Assembly (NCBI GenBank): GCA_001599815.1
Contig: BCIA01000006.1
Coordinates: 2,420,961-2,484,960, forward strand
DNA length: 64,000 nucleotides
Direction: 5' to 3'
Source of the DNA: Furcasterigmium furcatum
Lineage: Eukaryota; Ascomycota; Sordariomycetes; Glomerellales; Plectosphaerellaceae
The position numbers were made by a program, and so were the translations under genes. Within the stretch, counting starts at the first letter, position 1, and each line of letters starts with the position of its first letter. The notes under the pieces were generated by a model. That model saw only the letters and a program-made list of their open reading frames with translations. It did no database searches and was not told where the DNA came from. Positions 11,845 through 22,405 of the stretch are shown here, in pieces.

Positions 11845-13148
11845 TCATGTCTGCTTTGGGACACGCTCGATCTCAACATTGGCGTCAACCGTTGTGCCAA
11901 TCGCCGGGTCCAGCAACAGATTTCTGGTAAGTATCCCCGTGGTCGCGTCCGTCTCAGGGGTCGCTTCTGCCTCGACAGGAACGGGAATCTCATCTTCTAC
12001 AGGTGAGGCAACGACTGTTGCCAGCCGGATTGGTTGGTTGAGCTCGGCATGATATGGCAGCGGCGGGGTTGGCCGCAGTGCCTGGCGCCGCTCGTCTAGG
12101 ACATGGTAAAGCTGCAGGCCAGCGTAGGCATCAGACGCAGCGTCTGCAATTGTCAGCCGGAAATGAAAGGAGGCTGCGATTTGATATCACACTCACAGTA
12201 GACCTGGTCCATGTTTAGCCTTTTGGACCAATCGCTCGACCTGACGTCGCCCCCTTTGTATAGCGGCAGTCCAAGGCACTCCTGGACCTGAACCCCAAGG
12301 GCGACCAGCCGCTTGTTGATGAGATCCGCACGCCCGATGGGAGAGAACTTGACGAGCTTGTAGAGGTGGCTGAGCTCGAAGATACCCCGTGTCCCGACCT
12401 CGAGACAGCCGCGCATCCGAGTGCAGTCAGCCTTGATGTTGACGCCGACTTTGCTGACGTCTGGGTCCTCCATGATGCGCTTGAACGTCGGCGACACCAG
12501 CTCGTCCTTCTCGGGGAAGATGGCAACGTGGAAGATCGCCACGCGGCTCGGACTCGCTATCTGAATTACGGAGCAGTTCATTCGCGGCCCCGACAGCTTG
12601 GTAGCCTGCGGGAACCATTCCAGGTCGAAGCCGAGGACCTTTTCGTCCACGAAGTACTTGCTCACGCGCTCCATAGTATGCTTGGACGTGCAGTAGTGAA
12701 CGGAGACCGCTCGCGCGTGGCCATCCTCGCCCAGGGGACCGCGGTACAGCTTGTAAGACCAGTACGAGGCTCCCGAGCCTTCTTTGGCGTGTTGCGCGGC
12801 TTCGAAGGCCAATGGGCAGACATTGTAGTCCAAATTCGTCTGGGGAGGGCTCGGTAGGGGTATCTTGGGCGGTAGCGCTGCATCCGTGGCAGCAGCGATA
12901 TTCGTCTCGTTGCCAACATCATCAAACTCTTCCGGCGCGGTCGTGAAAGAGAGGGTGTCATCCTCAGACTCTTGCGGGTCCGGATCGAGCTTCTTTGCGA
13001 TTTCCTCTGCGCTGTCCGCTTCCCCAGCCGCCGTGTGCATCGGTTTTGGCGTCCCAAAGGCGTTCGGCGTCACCGCTTCTCCGGGAGTCGTCGCGAATTT
13101 GATGCCCCTCCCATGATGCCACACTCGATCGAACGGATAGGATGTCAT
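11845..13148 (-). CDS. DEDDy-type 3'-5' exonuclease domain protein
   Basis: Two exons, complement(11845..12143, 12197..13148), about 416 aa. The RNase D/WRN-like exonuclease domain shows motif I GFDLEW (about residue 173), motif II VGVNIKADCTRM (about 236) and motif III YAASDAYAG (about 318-326). Motif III is only completed by removing the 53-nt GTGAGT...CAG intron; without splicing the frame stops at 12153 and the catalytic Tyr/Asp are lost. The sequence before the domain (residues 1-130) is acidic and low complexity, and the tail after motif III is also non-conserved. The N terminus is uncertain. I use the ATG of MTSYPFDRVW, but the frame stays open further upstream (to about 13440) without an ATG, so an extra 5' exon is possible. 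Likely substrate is DNA or RNA 3' ends; it could be a nuclear or mitochondrial enzyme. Confidence 0.85.
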
Positions 13149-13915
13149 TCCTGGAGGATAAAATCTACCAGAAGTGTCAGTAAATACCACAGTTCTGCCG
13201 GGCAACTGTCGCCACTCTCGTCTGCATACCTCAAGCGCCCCGCCGTCTTTCCGGAATACCGTCGCAATGCAAAGCGTCTGCAATCCCGACGGAGGATCTG
13301 ATTCCAAAACATTCGCGAACGAGATATTGACCTTGCCAACGGTGCCCCATGGCGGCCAATGGGCATAGCGCAGTGCGAGAGAAGCGTCACGGGTAAACAG
13401 GCAGACGCGTCCTGCTGATGCGTCGCTCCGACGGTTCGAGTCGGCACTTGGAAACGACGAGGAGTGAGGGTCGGGTCGTCTTAGTCATACGCGCGACGTC
13501 ACATGACTGAAGGGAGTCCAATGGACCGGATTGCTCAAGAAAGAGAGAGTTCATAATACACAGAAGAACTGATTTATGGACATTAATCGATCGAATAAAA
13601 GGCACAGATGATTCCTCCCTCTTTGGCACATCCATATTGTCTCAAACTTCGCTCTCATGGATGATTGAAGGTACTTAGGTACCAACCCTCGAGAACCGTT
13701 TGCCCCACTTTTGAGCATTTCGAAGAAAGCAGTACCGACGCTCGAGAGTTGAATGACTTCAGATCGTTTGCATCAATCCATCAAGTGAGGCAACATCGGC
13801 TAATCGAGGCCAAAGCGGAATCGTCACCAAACCGAAAACGAGAACCTCAACGTCCTGTTCTCCTGGGCGCTTTCACCCAACCTTTGTGCCATCAAACCGC
13901 GGAAAAGACGTCACG
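13149..13915. other. divergent intergenic region (exonuclease / lsm5)
   Basis: This 767-bp region carries the upstream sequences of both genes. Near 13190-13440 the exonuclease reading frame stays open, so an upstream exon may lie here. At 13670-13683 there is a GGTAC-TTAG-GTACC inverted repeat of the kind found in several gaps of this window. Confidence 0.5.
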
Positions 13916-14419
13916 ATGGCCTCCCAGCTGCTTCCCCTCGGTGAGCCTCATCCCTGCCAGATCTGCTGGGAGAGAACTGACCCGCGCGCGCAGAGCTCAT
14001 CGACAAGTGTGTCGGATCTAGGATATGGGTTATCATGAAGGGTGACAAGGGTATGGGTCTGCATGGTTCCCAGAGGAGGGAAAGCGACTGACCATCCCTC
14101 GTAGAGTTCAGCGGCACCCTCGTCGGCTTCGACGACTACGTCAGTGAGTAGCCAGCACGCCAGCAACTCATCCTGGAACGCATGCTAACCACTGCTCAGA
14201 CATGGTGCTCGAGGATGTGACGGAATTGTGCGTTCGCTGAGACGAATTTTGGTTGACTCGACTGACTCGGTGCAGCGACTACTCCGGCAAGCACGTCAAG
14301 CTGCCCAAGATTCTGTTGAATGGCAACAACATCTGCATGGCACGTAACCCCCCGATCCCCATCACTTCAGCCTGCTGACCGTATCCCAGCTGATCCCAGG
14401 AGGCGAGGGACCCGCATGA
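13916..14419 (+). CDS. lsm5: Lsm5, U6 snRNA-associated Sm-like protein
   Basis: Six exons: 13916..13940, 13994..14050, 14105..14143, 14200..14227, 14276..14339, 14390..14419, giving 80 aa. The joined protein starts MASQLLPLELIDKC and contains the Sm1 motif (WVIMKGDKEFSGTLVGFDDYV-type strand pattern, NMVLEDV) and the Sm2 motif (LLNGNNICMLIPGG), ending EGPA. Lsm5 is part of the Lsm2-8 ring on the U6 snRNA 3' end (splicing) and the Lsm1-7 ring (mRNA decay). Five introns in an 81-codon gene is dense. The last intron begins GC rather than GT (14340, GCACGT) and ends CAG at 14389. Only that choice restores the conserved ICMLIPGG. Confidence 0.95.
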
Positions 14420-14809
14420 TCTGCTTCAGGAGGCGCAAGGGATGGCAATGCATGATGAACAGACTCATTACGATGACAGAAATTAGGTGGACGCGCTGCC
14501 GTACTCAATACGTACCCAGCCAAGTGTCGGCTGGAAAGACCATGAGGCGGCAGAAGATAGTCACGCGCGCAAGCAGTGCGGAGGGAATTGCGTTACAGCA
14601 CCAGGTCTACCATCCACATGATGGCGACGAGTGTGTATGATTGAGGCTACCTCGTCATGATAGCTTCTGAATGTGACCACCGAATCTCAAGAGACGTAAA
14701 ACAACCGTTCCGCCATGCCATGCCTGTGCATTTTCCGACTATCCTAACTCCGGGAACTCCAAATAGCTGGTCTTGTGCGGGAAATCAACGAGTGCGACAG
14801 AGCGGGCGT
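14420..14809. other. intergenic between convergent lsm5 and rpb11
   Basis: 390 bp between two stop codons facing each other. It presumably holds both 3' UTRs; I see nothing else. Confidence 0.55.
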
Positions 14810-15696
14810 CTACTGCCTGTTCTGGTCTTGCTGCTCGCGCTCGCGGGCCTGGACGACACGACGGAGCTCGAACTCGCGGGTGAACTCCTGCTGGAGGCGG
14901 GAGTACATCTGCATCAGACGCTTGATGACGTCGACGAGAGCCTCCTTCGGGGTGATCTCGCCGTTGGTTTGGCAGCGGATAAAGAGCTCAGGCACATTAG
15001 GGTGGGCGACTGGAAAAAAGAGTCAGTGGCAGTAGACGAGGATGGAGTGCTCGATGCTTACTCTTGTAACCGGCCATGAGGACCTTGGGGTGCATCTTGA
15101 GGTGCTCAGAGAAGAGGTTGCCGATGGTGTGGTCCTCCTTCTTGATGACGAAGTCGGAAGTGTTGGGCATGCCAGCAACGGGCTTCTCCTCGAGCTTCTT
15201 CTCGCCTTCAGCAAGGACGAAGAGCTCGAAACTATGAGAGAAATGTTAGCACTCCAGACCCAAACGTCAATGTACAGTTAGGGTAGCAACCGGGGACGCT
15301 CGTTGACTTCCTGAGCGTTGACATGACCGCCAGGGGGCGATTCCTCCTGCTGGAAGATCTGTGACATTTTGGGGATTGCGAGAAGGGGTGGATGATCGTG
15401 GGTGAGGGGTGGAGAGCAAGGGGCAACGCCCGTGGATGCAGGTTGTGGTGGTGTTGGAAGGGGATCCGCGCCGAGACACCAACGGGGCAAGAAGTAGGGG
15501 AGCGACGGGCAAGATCATTTCGCAGCAGCAGGATCAGGTTGACACCATTGACGCGGGTGCAGGCCAGACGCAGGCCCAATCCGCAGCACATTGACGTGCT
15601 TTCAAGCATGCCAGGCAGAACAATGAACTTGGAGGCTCAAATGGCGAAAACAGAACGGCGACGACGCCAATCAACTTACCGATCGGGAGCGTTCAT
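14810..15696 (-). CDS. rpb11: Rpb11, RNA polymerase II subunit
   Basis: Three exons, complement(14810..15009, 15062..15231, 15680..15696), 128 aa. The first coding exon is 17 nt (MNAPDR) and is followed by a 448-nt intron, by far the longest in this window; exon 2 resumes FELFVLAEGEKKLEE. The protein has the Rpb11/L-type alpha-like fold signature KKEDHTIGNLFSEHL, then KVLMAGYKIAHPNVPELFIRCQT and a long C-terminal helix (EALVDVIKRLMQMYSRLQQEF). Rpb11 pairs with Rpb3 to nucleate Pol II assembly. An ATG at 15366 inside intron 1 opens a short frame (MSQIFQQEES...) that meets a stop before the conserved exon, so it is not the start unless alternative splicing occurs. Confidence 0.93.
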
Positions 15697-16222
15697 GTTG
15701 ACGGTTGATTTCGTCGACAGAAGGGTGTGAAGAGTTGAAAGAGGAGTTGAAGGTCTGCTTCACGTTAGCACCACCGCATAGTCGATAACTGTGATGGATG
15801 AGGAATCTCACAGAAACCGTTCGAAGGCAGGAGTTCAGAATCGATAGTGAGACTGTATCCAGTCTTACAGATCGGTAATCGATGGGTTGTCGTTGAGAAA
15901 GCCTTCGCGAGGGGTGGTGGCGCGATGGAAGAGGGATGGATCTTCAAAGAGAACTCAACGAAGAGGGTGAATAAGGCTGGAAGATGGAAGACCACGAGGC
16001 TGAGCAGAGAAGGAGAGGAAGGAGAAAGACATTCAGCCAATTAGCGTCACGCTTAGCGCGAAGTTGAACGACGCTAAAATACAGTACGAAGTCACAGTTT
16101 GAAGTCTTGATACCACGTGTTCGCACGGTACAGCTATGTGTATTTTGGTCGATTTGGACCTCCTCTGCAACAAGCCTGGAAGACGGGCAGCCCATCGAAT
16201 ACTACAACCATGGCTTTTTTGA
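15697..16222. other. intergenic, rpb11 upstream region
   Basis: 526 bp between two minus-strand genes. I see no gene or recognisable element in it. Confidence 0.5.
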
Positions 16223-17896
16223 TCAGATCATTCCCCCAAACGTCCCTGGACTCGGTGGTGGCCGATTCATGATCACATCTCCAGCAACCTGATAGTACGA
16301 CTTGGAGCGTCGTGGCCGAGTGACCAACGGGAGAACCCAAGGGGTACCGAGGACGACTTCCTGCTGCCTCAAGGCCTCCTGGTCCGTCTCGTGCTGGAAA
16401 CGCAAACCGGGGGGCTTCATCAGCTCTCGGCGTGGGGTGTAGGCAAAAGCCTCTCTGTGTCGCTTCTTCGACGCAGCTTTCTGGGGGTTGGACGTCGTCT
16501 CGTCACCGGCGAGAAGAGGGCGCCTGTCCGGGACGTCTCGCTCATGGGTGCTGCCTCCTAGGAAGTAGCCTGCTCCTTGGTCATTCTCGTACCAAACAGT
16601 CTTGGGAGACACCCCCTCCGAGTCGTGAAGACTCCCTTCTTCCCTGGCTTGGGTATCGGAAGACGCCGTCCTGATGCTTCTCGCAGTTACATCATCTCTC
16701 GACGATGTTTGCTGACGGCTTTTGTCCGTCTCGAAATACTCCGTGGTGAAGTAGTATTCAGCCCAGTCTCCGTACAGCTCGATATCCTCTTCGAATTGCT
16801 TCTGCTGTTCTGAAGTTTGCCATGTTCGGAACCGGGAGCAAACGGATTCGCGTCGAACGCATTCGTCTGATGCCATGTCAAGGTTTAAATTCGGCCTGGA
16901 GTAGCCGGCGTGGTCAAATGCTGACCCCTTTGAGCACTGCTGTGTGTCTTCGCCGATTGCGCTGAGATGGTGAGCGATATGGCCGGCCGACCCTGCCCTG
17001 CTCCCTGATTCCCAGCTTCGATGGCTCGGTTCAGATCGAGGACTAGCCAAAGCCTCGTCCTGGTGACGAACATCGGATGGCAGTTGAGAAGGTGACTCCT
17101 GAGCCGTCGATCTCTGCTGCTGCTGCTCTGATCCCCGCCAGCTCTTGTACCCCGAGTCTCTCATATTGCCAGAAACCCTCGACGCGAGTCGATGAGCGGC
17201 AAGGATACCCGACCTCTGCTGCGCCTCTTGCAGAGTCCTCACGTAACTATCCTTCCTCGGCCGCTCTGCGTTTTCCTCTACTGTCTCTTCCTCTTCCTCG
17301 ACTGTCTCGTGCGGTGCTCTCAAGTCCTTGCGGTCCAGTCTGCTCCCACAGTCGACGTCAATCAGTTTCGCGACCGACGCCGAGTTGCCTCTCACGACAC
17401 GTGCTTCTTCCAGCAACGGACTCTGACTCCGGAAACTCACGGCCGTCAGCGGCGACGCAATACGCCGAGGGCTTGTCACCACATCCTCCGTCCGGAGCGG
17501 AGGCGGGCTATCAGACAACGGCCACGGCTTCCAGAGGGACTTGTCAATCCCACCAAATTGCTCCTCTCCCGGGCTTCTCGCATCCTCTTCGTCGAAGAAC
17601 CCGAACTTCTTGGGCGATCGAAACGCCATGAAAAACTCCCTGCACTGCTCCTCGGATGGTGCCGCGGAAGCTGGCGTCAGTTGCTCAGGCCTGTCGGGCG
17701 TGTGTGTCGGGCGAAAAGGGGTCGGAGAATCCGTAGATGGCGCGTAGGATCTTGTGATTGGGAATAACTTGCTGAGATTTAAGAGTCGCGGGCGCGGTCG
17801 GGTCTTTTCTGCTTCTGGTGTTGATGGTCCTCTCAGGGAGATCGAGCGGTTGCTCGGGGCTTTTGACTGTGGCGACGTAGGAGAGTACATCTTCAT
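16223..17896 (-). CDS. hypothetical protein, 557 aa, largely disordered
   Basis: Single exon from MKMYSPTSPQ to GTFGGMI. No family is recognised. Ser/Pro/Glu-rich stretches, an acidic run (about residue 195-205, EEEEETVEE), and a QQQQ tract mark it as mostly disordered. More ordered patches are SEEQCREFFMAFRSPKKFGFFDEED, EEDIELYGDWAEYYFTTEYFE and the C-terminal TPWVLPLVTRPRRSKSYYQVAG, which are the places to look for conservation. A second frame overlaps upstream (to 18185), so an additional 5' exon cannot be ruled out. No signal peptide or membrane segment is visible. Confidence 0.7.
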   Translation of the reverse strand: MKMYSPTSPQSKAPSNRSISLRGPSTPEAEKTRPRPRLLNLSKLFPITRSYAPSTDSPTPFRPTHTPDRPEQLTPASAAPSEEQCREFFMAFRSPKKFGFFDEEDARSPGEEQFGGIDKSLWKPWPLSDSPPPLRTEDVVTSPRRIASPLTAVSFRSQSPLLEEARVVRGNSASVAKLIDVDCGSRLDRKDLRAPHETVEEEEETVEENAERPRKDSYVRTLQEAQQRSGILAAHRLASRVSGNMRDSGYKSWRGSEQQQQRSTAQESPSQLPSDVRHQDEALASPRSEPSHRSWESGSRAGSAGHIAHHLSAIGEDTQQCSKGSAFDHAGYSRPNLNLDMASDECVRRESVCSRFRTWQTSEQQKQFEEDIELYGDWAEYYFTTEYFETDKSRQQTSSRDDVTARSIRTASSDTQAREEGSLHDSEGVSPKTVWYENDQGAGYFLGGSTHERDVPDRRPLLAGDETTSNPQKAASKKRHREAFAYTPRRELMKPPGLRFQHETDQEALRQQEVVLGTPWVLPLVTRPRRSKSYYQVAGDVIMNRPPPSPGTFGGMI

Positions 17897-18417
17897 CGCT
17901 ATTCGGGTATAAAGACACTGATGAGCAGTTGCTTCCCAATGATTCTGGAGTAATCTGTCCTGCTGCTGTGTCTTGTGACAGAGAGTATGTGCTGGAATGA
18001 GGGAGATCTATCCATGATCCTCGAGGAAGCAAGCACGTTGCAAGACTTTCAACATGAACCATAGCTTGACCCGACATGGATCGCACACATGACTGCGGAA
18101 GCATTATGACTGCGCCCTGTGTCGGTGACAAAGAAGCCGCGTCGGGATCGAAGGCTGTCTGGTTTGCCTCCCCGGCGACACACAAAGAGCTGTGCCATGT
18201 GCCGTTGAAACACGAGGTTCTTTGTCAATCGAGTACAGCCTCATGTAGGGATCTCCGAAACAAGGCAGGGCATCAAATGTCCATGAACAGGAACGAATAT
18301 CAATTTCTATTTGCGCCAGAAATGCGATGCAGGGGATACTGTGGCGCGGAAGAAGACGGGTGGAAAGCAACGCCATGCGAAGTAGCAAAGTCATCTTTCC
18401 CTCTTGTGATACTCCCC
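17897..18417. other. intergenic, vhc1 3' side
   Basis: 521 bp between the start of the disordered orphan and the stop of vhc1, both on the minus strand. An open frame runs from the orphan up to about 18185 in another phase. It may be a 5' exon but lacks any recognisable content. Confidence 0.45.
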
Positions 18418-21400
18418 TCACAACCCCACGGTCACGGTCATGTTATTGCTCAACACAAGCATGGCCGGTGGCAGCTCGTGGCAGAGCACTTCAATATCGC
18501 TGAGGTATTGCACGCTTGCCTCCTCGTCCTCACAGGTCCCCTCGCTTGGGATGGGGAGCGTGGTGAACATGACCGCCGTCATGGCACTATTTCGTCTCAT
18601 AAGTTCGTTCAGCACAATGTGCTGCGCCCGACTAGGCAGGTCATTGAAGGACAGCGGAATGCCCTGTGTCGAGTACGTCGATCCACGATCGTCGTCATGG
18701 AAGCCTGAGCTCATACGGTATCGCTCTAGAATCTCCGCCATGTCGAGCTGTGCGTCGGCCGGCGTGGTCTGCAAATCAACCGATGACCGGCGAGACTGCC
18801 AGTTCGGTTCAGCAAAGGTCACAGAGGGCCCTGCGGCATCAGGTCCGTCGGCCTTGGTAGCCTCGCCCGGCGTCCGACTTGACAGCCAGCCAGCGGAGGA
18901 CTGCCGGGAGAAGGTTGGGCGCTCATTCCGCTGTGGAGCGTCCTTTGACTCGGCGAACATGATTGTCGGCCCGCTTTCCTCTACCGTGATAACCTTCGTC
19001 TCTGGAACCGGGCGACTTGAAAAGCGGACGGCTGATGATTGCCGCGACATGCCTGGCCGCACAGGAGTTGCTGCGCCGGATGGTGCCTGTTCAGGAAAAT
19101 CTGGGAGATCCGGAAACGCTTCACTTGTTGCGGTTTTCGTTGGCTGCAGAGACTTCGCTGAGACTGTACGGGGAAGTTTCGCCGCAATTTGACCTGCAGC
19201 ATCAGGGTGAAGTCTTGCCTGCGCCGGTTCCGTGGGAGTGTGCGAGGACATGGTGCCATATATCGAGTTCTCCCCTGAGGACCCTTCCGCAGCTCGAGAC
19301 TGTCTGCTGCGCCTCCTCGACGATTTACCAAGTATGTCATCGCTCAGACTACGACCACCGGGCCTGTGAGACAGAAGTGGTCGCTTTGCTGTGTCCGTTT
19401 CCTTCATCTGTTCATCCTCGGAGAGCTCCTCCTCGTCGGTTTCCGCAGCCGAGTTCAATGCAGATTCTTCGTGCTCTGTGTCGCTCTGAGCTTCATAGAA
19501 GCCTTCTTCCTCTTCAAAGACCTCGTCTCCAAGGTGAGAAGTATGTATGCCGACATTAACACCAAGCTTCCTCAGATGAGAAACTGTGGGCTTCTTCGAT
19601 ATATCGTTCAAGTTGACAACGCTAGTCCGGCGCCTGGACTCCGGCTGATCCATCGGCATGTGTGGGTTGAACAGGCCTGGTCGGCCCGCTGTCGATTCGA
19701 ATATCGTGGTAAGCGAGGTGAGGCCCTGTGTCGGCGTAGTGCTTTGATGATGGCCGCCTCGGAACATCTGCAGCTCGTCCCACCATTCCTCGTTTGCAAG
19801 GATATCGTGAACCATGATCTCGATGTCAAGGTCTCCAGGAGACCGTCCATTGATGATCAACTCGTACGTCTTGAGGTCCCCGCATGCTAGCCAGAAGACA
19901 TGCACCTCCGCGTCGATCCTCAGCTTTTCGAGCAGCGCCCGGACCCTTGCCCCTTCCTCTTCGACTTCACTTTCGTATTCGACAAAGACCATGACGCGGA
20001 GGTCGTAGGCGGCTTTCCATGCAGGAACGCTATGCAGGATATATCCCAGTTGGAGAATCAACGTATCTATCCCATGTTAGCGCAAATCGGATGGGCTGAC
20101 GGCCGTCTCTGGCTCACAAGTATCAAAATTGGTGGTTAGAACACTCTTTCCATCCGCCATGACTTCGGCTGACATCTGGATGGGCCAGAGGTCGATGTAT
20201 TTCTTCGAGTTCGTCTTGTCGTCCCGTGGCGTTTCGAGCGTATGAAAGCCCTTGCCAATGGCAACATTGAGCTTGTATTGGAGAGCCAAGTCTTCCAAAA
20301 TTGTCATGTAGCTTGTCACACTCATCATATCCTCTGTCTTGATGACATCTGTCGGGAGGAACCCTTCGAGCAACCGAGCGGATGTATCACCGCGTCTTCG
20401 TTTGGATGATTTACCGGTGCCCGTTTGTTGTTTTGGAGAGGGTCTGCTGGCCCACGTAGGGGACACTGGGGGCTCTGGTACCCTCACCCCCGGGCGAGAC
20501 TTTCTGAGGTCATCCATATTGTAGAATCCCAGGACGGCAATGTTTGGCCTCATACCACCCAGCCCGGCCGAGAGAATGAGGTTGCGGATGCCCCAATTGA
20601 TCGTGGGCGACATCGTAAGCTGTACAAAGGCCTTGATTCGAGAAGACTCGAGGATGTAGTTGGTCCATGCCGTTTGCTGCAACCTCGCCTCGTGGACGCC
20701 ACTCTTGAAATCATCTGTGACAATGACATGGCCGAGGATATATAGAGACCCCTTCTTGATCGAGTTGCAGAAGCGGATCAGCCGAGTCTGAGACCTGGGG
20801 TTGTTGATGAGAAGGATGATCTGAGGCCGCCAGAACTTGATGTGCTCTGGGCGTAGTCGCAGCAGATACTTGCGAACCTGGTGGTAGATGAGGTTTTGCG
20901 ACACGTCGCCCCAGCGCTTCGGAGGGCTGAGGTAGTGGATGAGAGAGAATAAGAACACAAGCACGCAGACGGCGATGGCAGCGTATGTTTCGTCGATGAA
21001 GAACATGGCTGCCGCGGAGAGGATGCTGCCCATGAAAGCGGTCTGCCAGTTGAAGAATTTGAATGCCGGCCTGAAGTTGGGAGCCGAGCCGATCTTGAGC
21101 AGGAAGCAAGCTAGGTTCATGACGAAGAATGTCATCTTGGTTCTTCATGTCAGTGAGGGAGCTCTAGTGTCGGGCGAGGGGAGCATGCCTGGTATCCCAT
21201 AGAGATGAAGGTTGCGATCTGATTCAAATCTGCAAGCATGGCGACCTGAGCGATGCAGTACGTTAAAAAGATAGCGAATATTGGCTCATCCGCTCTGCTT
21301 GTGCCTTTGCTGAAGACTGACAGACCTGGGAGCAGTTTGTCCCTGGCCAACGCCTGCATCAACTTAGCAGCGCCAATGAGTCCCATGACGGCCGAGAAAA

Positions 21401-22405
21401 AAGTGACTGCAATCTCGCCAGCAAAGATGAGAGGTGCGGATAGACTCGTGTGAGAGATGACGTTGGCGTTGCGGAGAAACGAGGCGTGGGTGGTGCTGGC
21501 TGCCATGGAGAATATCACGACGAGATACACGATGAAGGTCGTCAGCATCGCCCATAGGGTTCCCTTTGGGATGGCCTTGCTCGGATCTCGCAAGTCACCC
21601 GACATGGAGGCGCCGGCGAAGATGCCCGACGTGGCGGGGAAGAGAATCCCGAAAAGCTCCCTGAAAGTCTCCCAGCCACGATAGGCCTTGCCCTGGGCGT
21701 GAGGGACGAAGTTGTCCATCAGGGTATCAAAGCTGAAGCCGGTGAACTCAATGCCGAGGGCCTCATCGGAGAAAGGTGTCTTGAAGGCGGCAGAGATGGG
21801 TATGCTGATAATGGCCAAGGACAGGATGATGAGCAGTCCGTTGCTTGCCTTGGCGAACATGCCACTCCCCGCGAGACCGAGGGCGGTACAGACGAGCAGG
21901 GCGAGGGTCTGGAAGCCATAGCCGGCCCAGTAACCAGGAGGGAAAACATGTCCCATGTTCATCTTGATGCAGTCGATAAGACCGACGACGTTCATGGCCG
22001 TGTTCAGGACTTGGGCGAGGTAAAACAAGACGCCGATGGAACCGCCAAACTCCGGCCCAAGGGAGCGAGATATGAGATAGTATGCGCCTCCGCCCTTCAC
22101 CTCTCCATTGGAAGCGATTGCGGATAGAGAGAGGGTGGTCAAGAAGTCGACGAGGTAGGCAGTCACGAGCAGTCCTGGAGCGATGAGTTAGTTCATGCTC
22201 GTCGCATTGGTGTCACGGGCGAAACCGCACCGAGAATGCCGAGGAGGCCGACCTGTCCCAAGATCAGACCGAATCGGAGGAACATCAAGATGCTGAGAAT
22301 ATTGAGGTAGACGGGGATGTAGACGCCTGATGTTGTGCCGAGCTTGGAGGATCGTTTACTGACCTCCAAGCTGGCCAGGCTCGGGCGTTTGTCGTGATCG
22401 GCCAT
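18418..22405 (-). CDS. vhc1: Vhc1-like vacuolar cation-chloride cotransporter
   Basis: Four exons, complement(18418..20066, 20118..21135, 21189..22174, 22231..22405), 1275 aa. The N-terminal half is a 12-segment APC-superfamily transporter: GVYIPVYLNILSILMFLRFG, LGQVGLLGILG, the GGAYYLISRSLGPEFGGSIG segment typical of cation-chloride cotransporters, and GIFAGASMSGDL. The C-terminal half is a long cytosolic region with YLLRLRPEHIKFWRPQIILL and the final tail SFNDLPSRAQHIVLNELM. Yeast Vhc1 is a vacuolar K-Cl cotransporter. Intron 2 (21136-21188) has a GC donor (CAG|GCATGC) and joins ISMGYQ to MTFFVMNLACF. Intron 3 (20067-20117) restores NFDTYTLILQLGYIL. The frame begins with a non-ATG at 22465; the ATG of MADHDKRPS is used. 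Likely partner in vacuolar ion balance of Avt3 next door. Confidence 0.93.

Noticed and set aside
13387..13635. 82-aa minus-strand frame (MTKTTRPSLLV part) as the exonuclease first exon
   Set aside because: I found no splice pair that joins it to the exonuclease frame with matching phase, so the upstream end is left open.
14340..14350. GTAACC at 14344 as a normal GT donor for the last lsm5 intron
   Set aside because: It replaces the conserved MLIPGG with MARG and fits only a different acceptor; the GC donor restores the Sm2 motif.
15267..15366. MSQIFQQEESPPGG frame as the rpb11 start
   Set aside because: It meets a stop before the conserved FELF exon and lies inside the long first intron. 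The 17-nt MNAPDR exon fits the family.
18981..19890. Long plus-strand frames over the vhc1 C-terminal exon
   Set aside because: They are antisense shadows of GC-rich coding sequence with no family signature.
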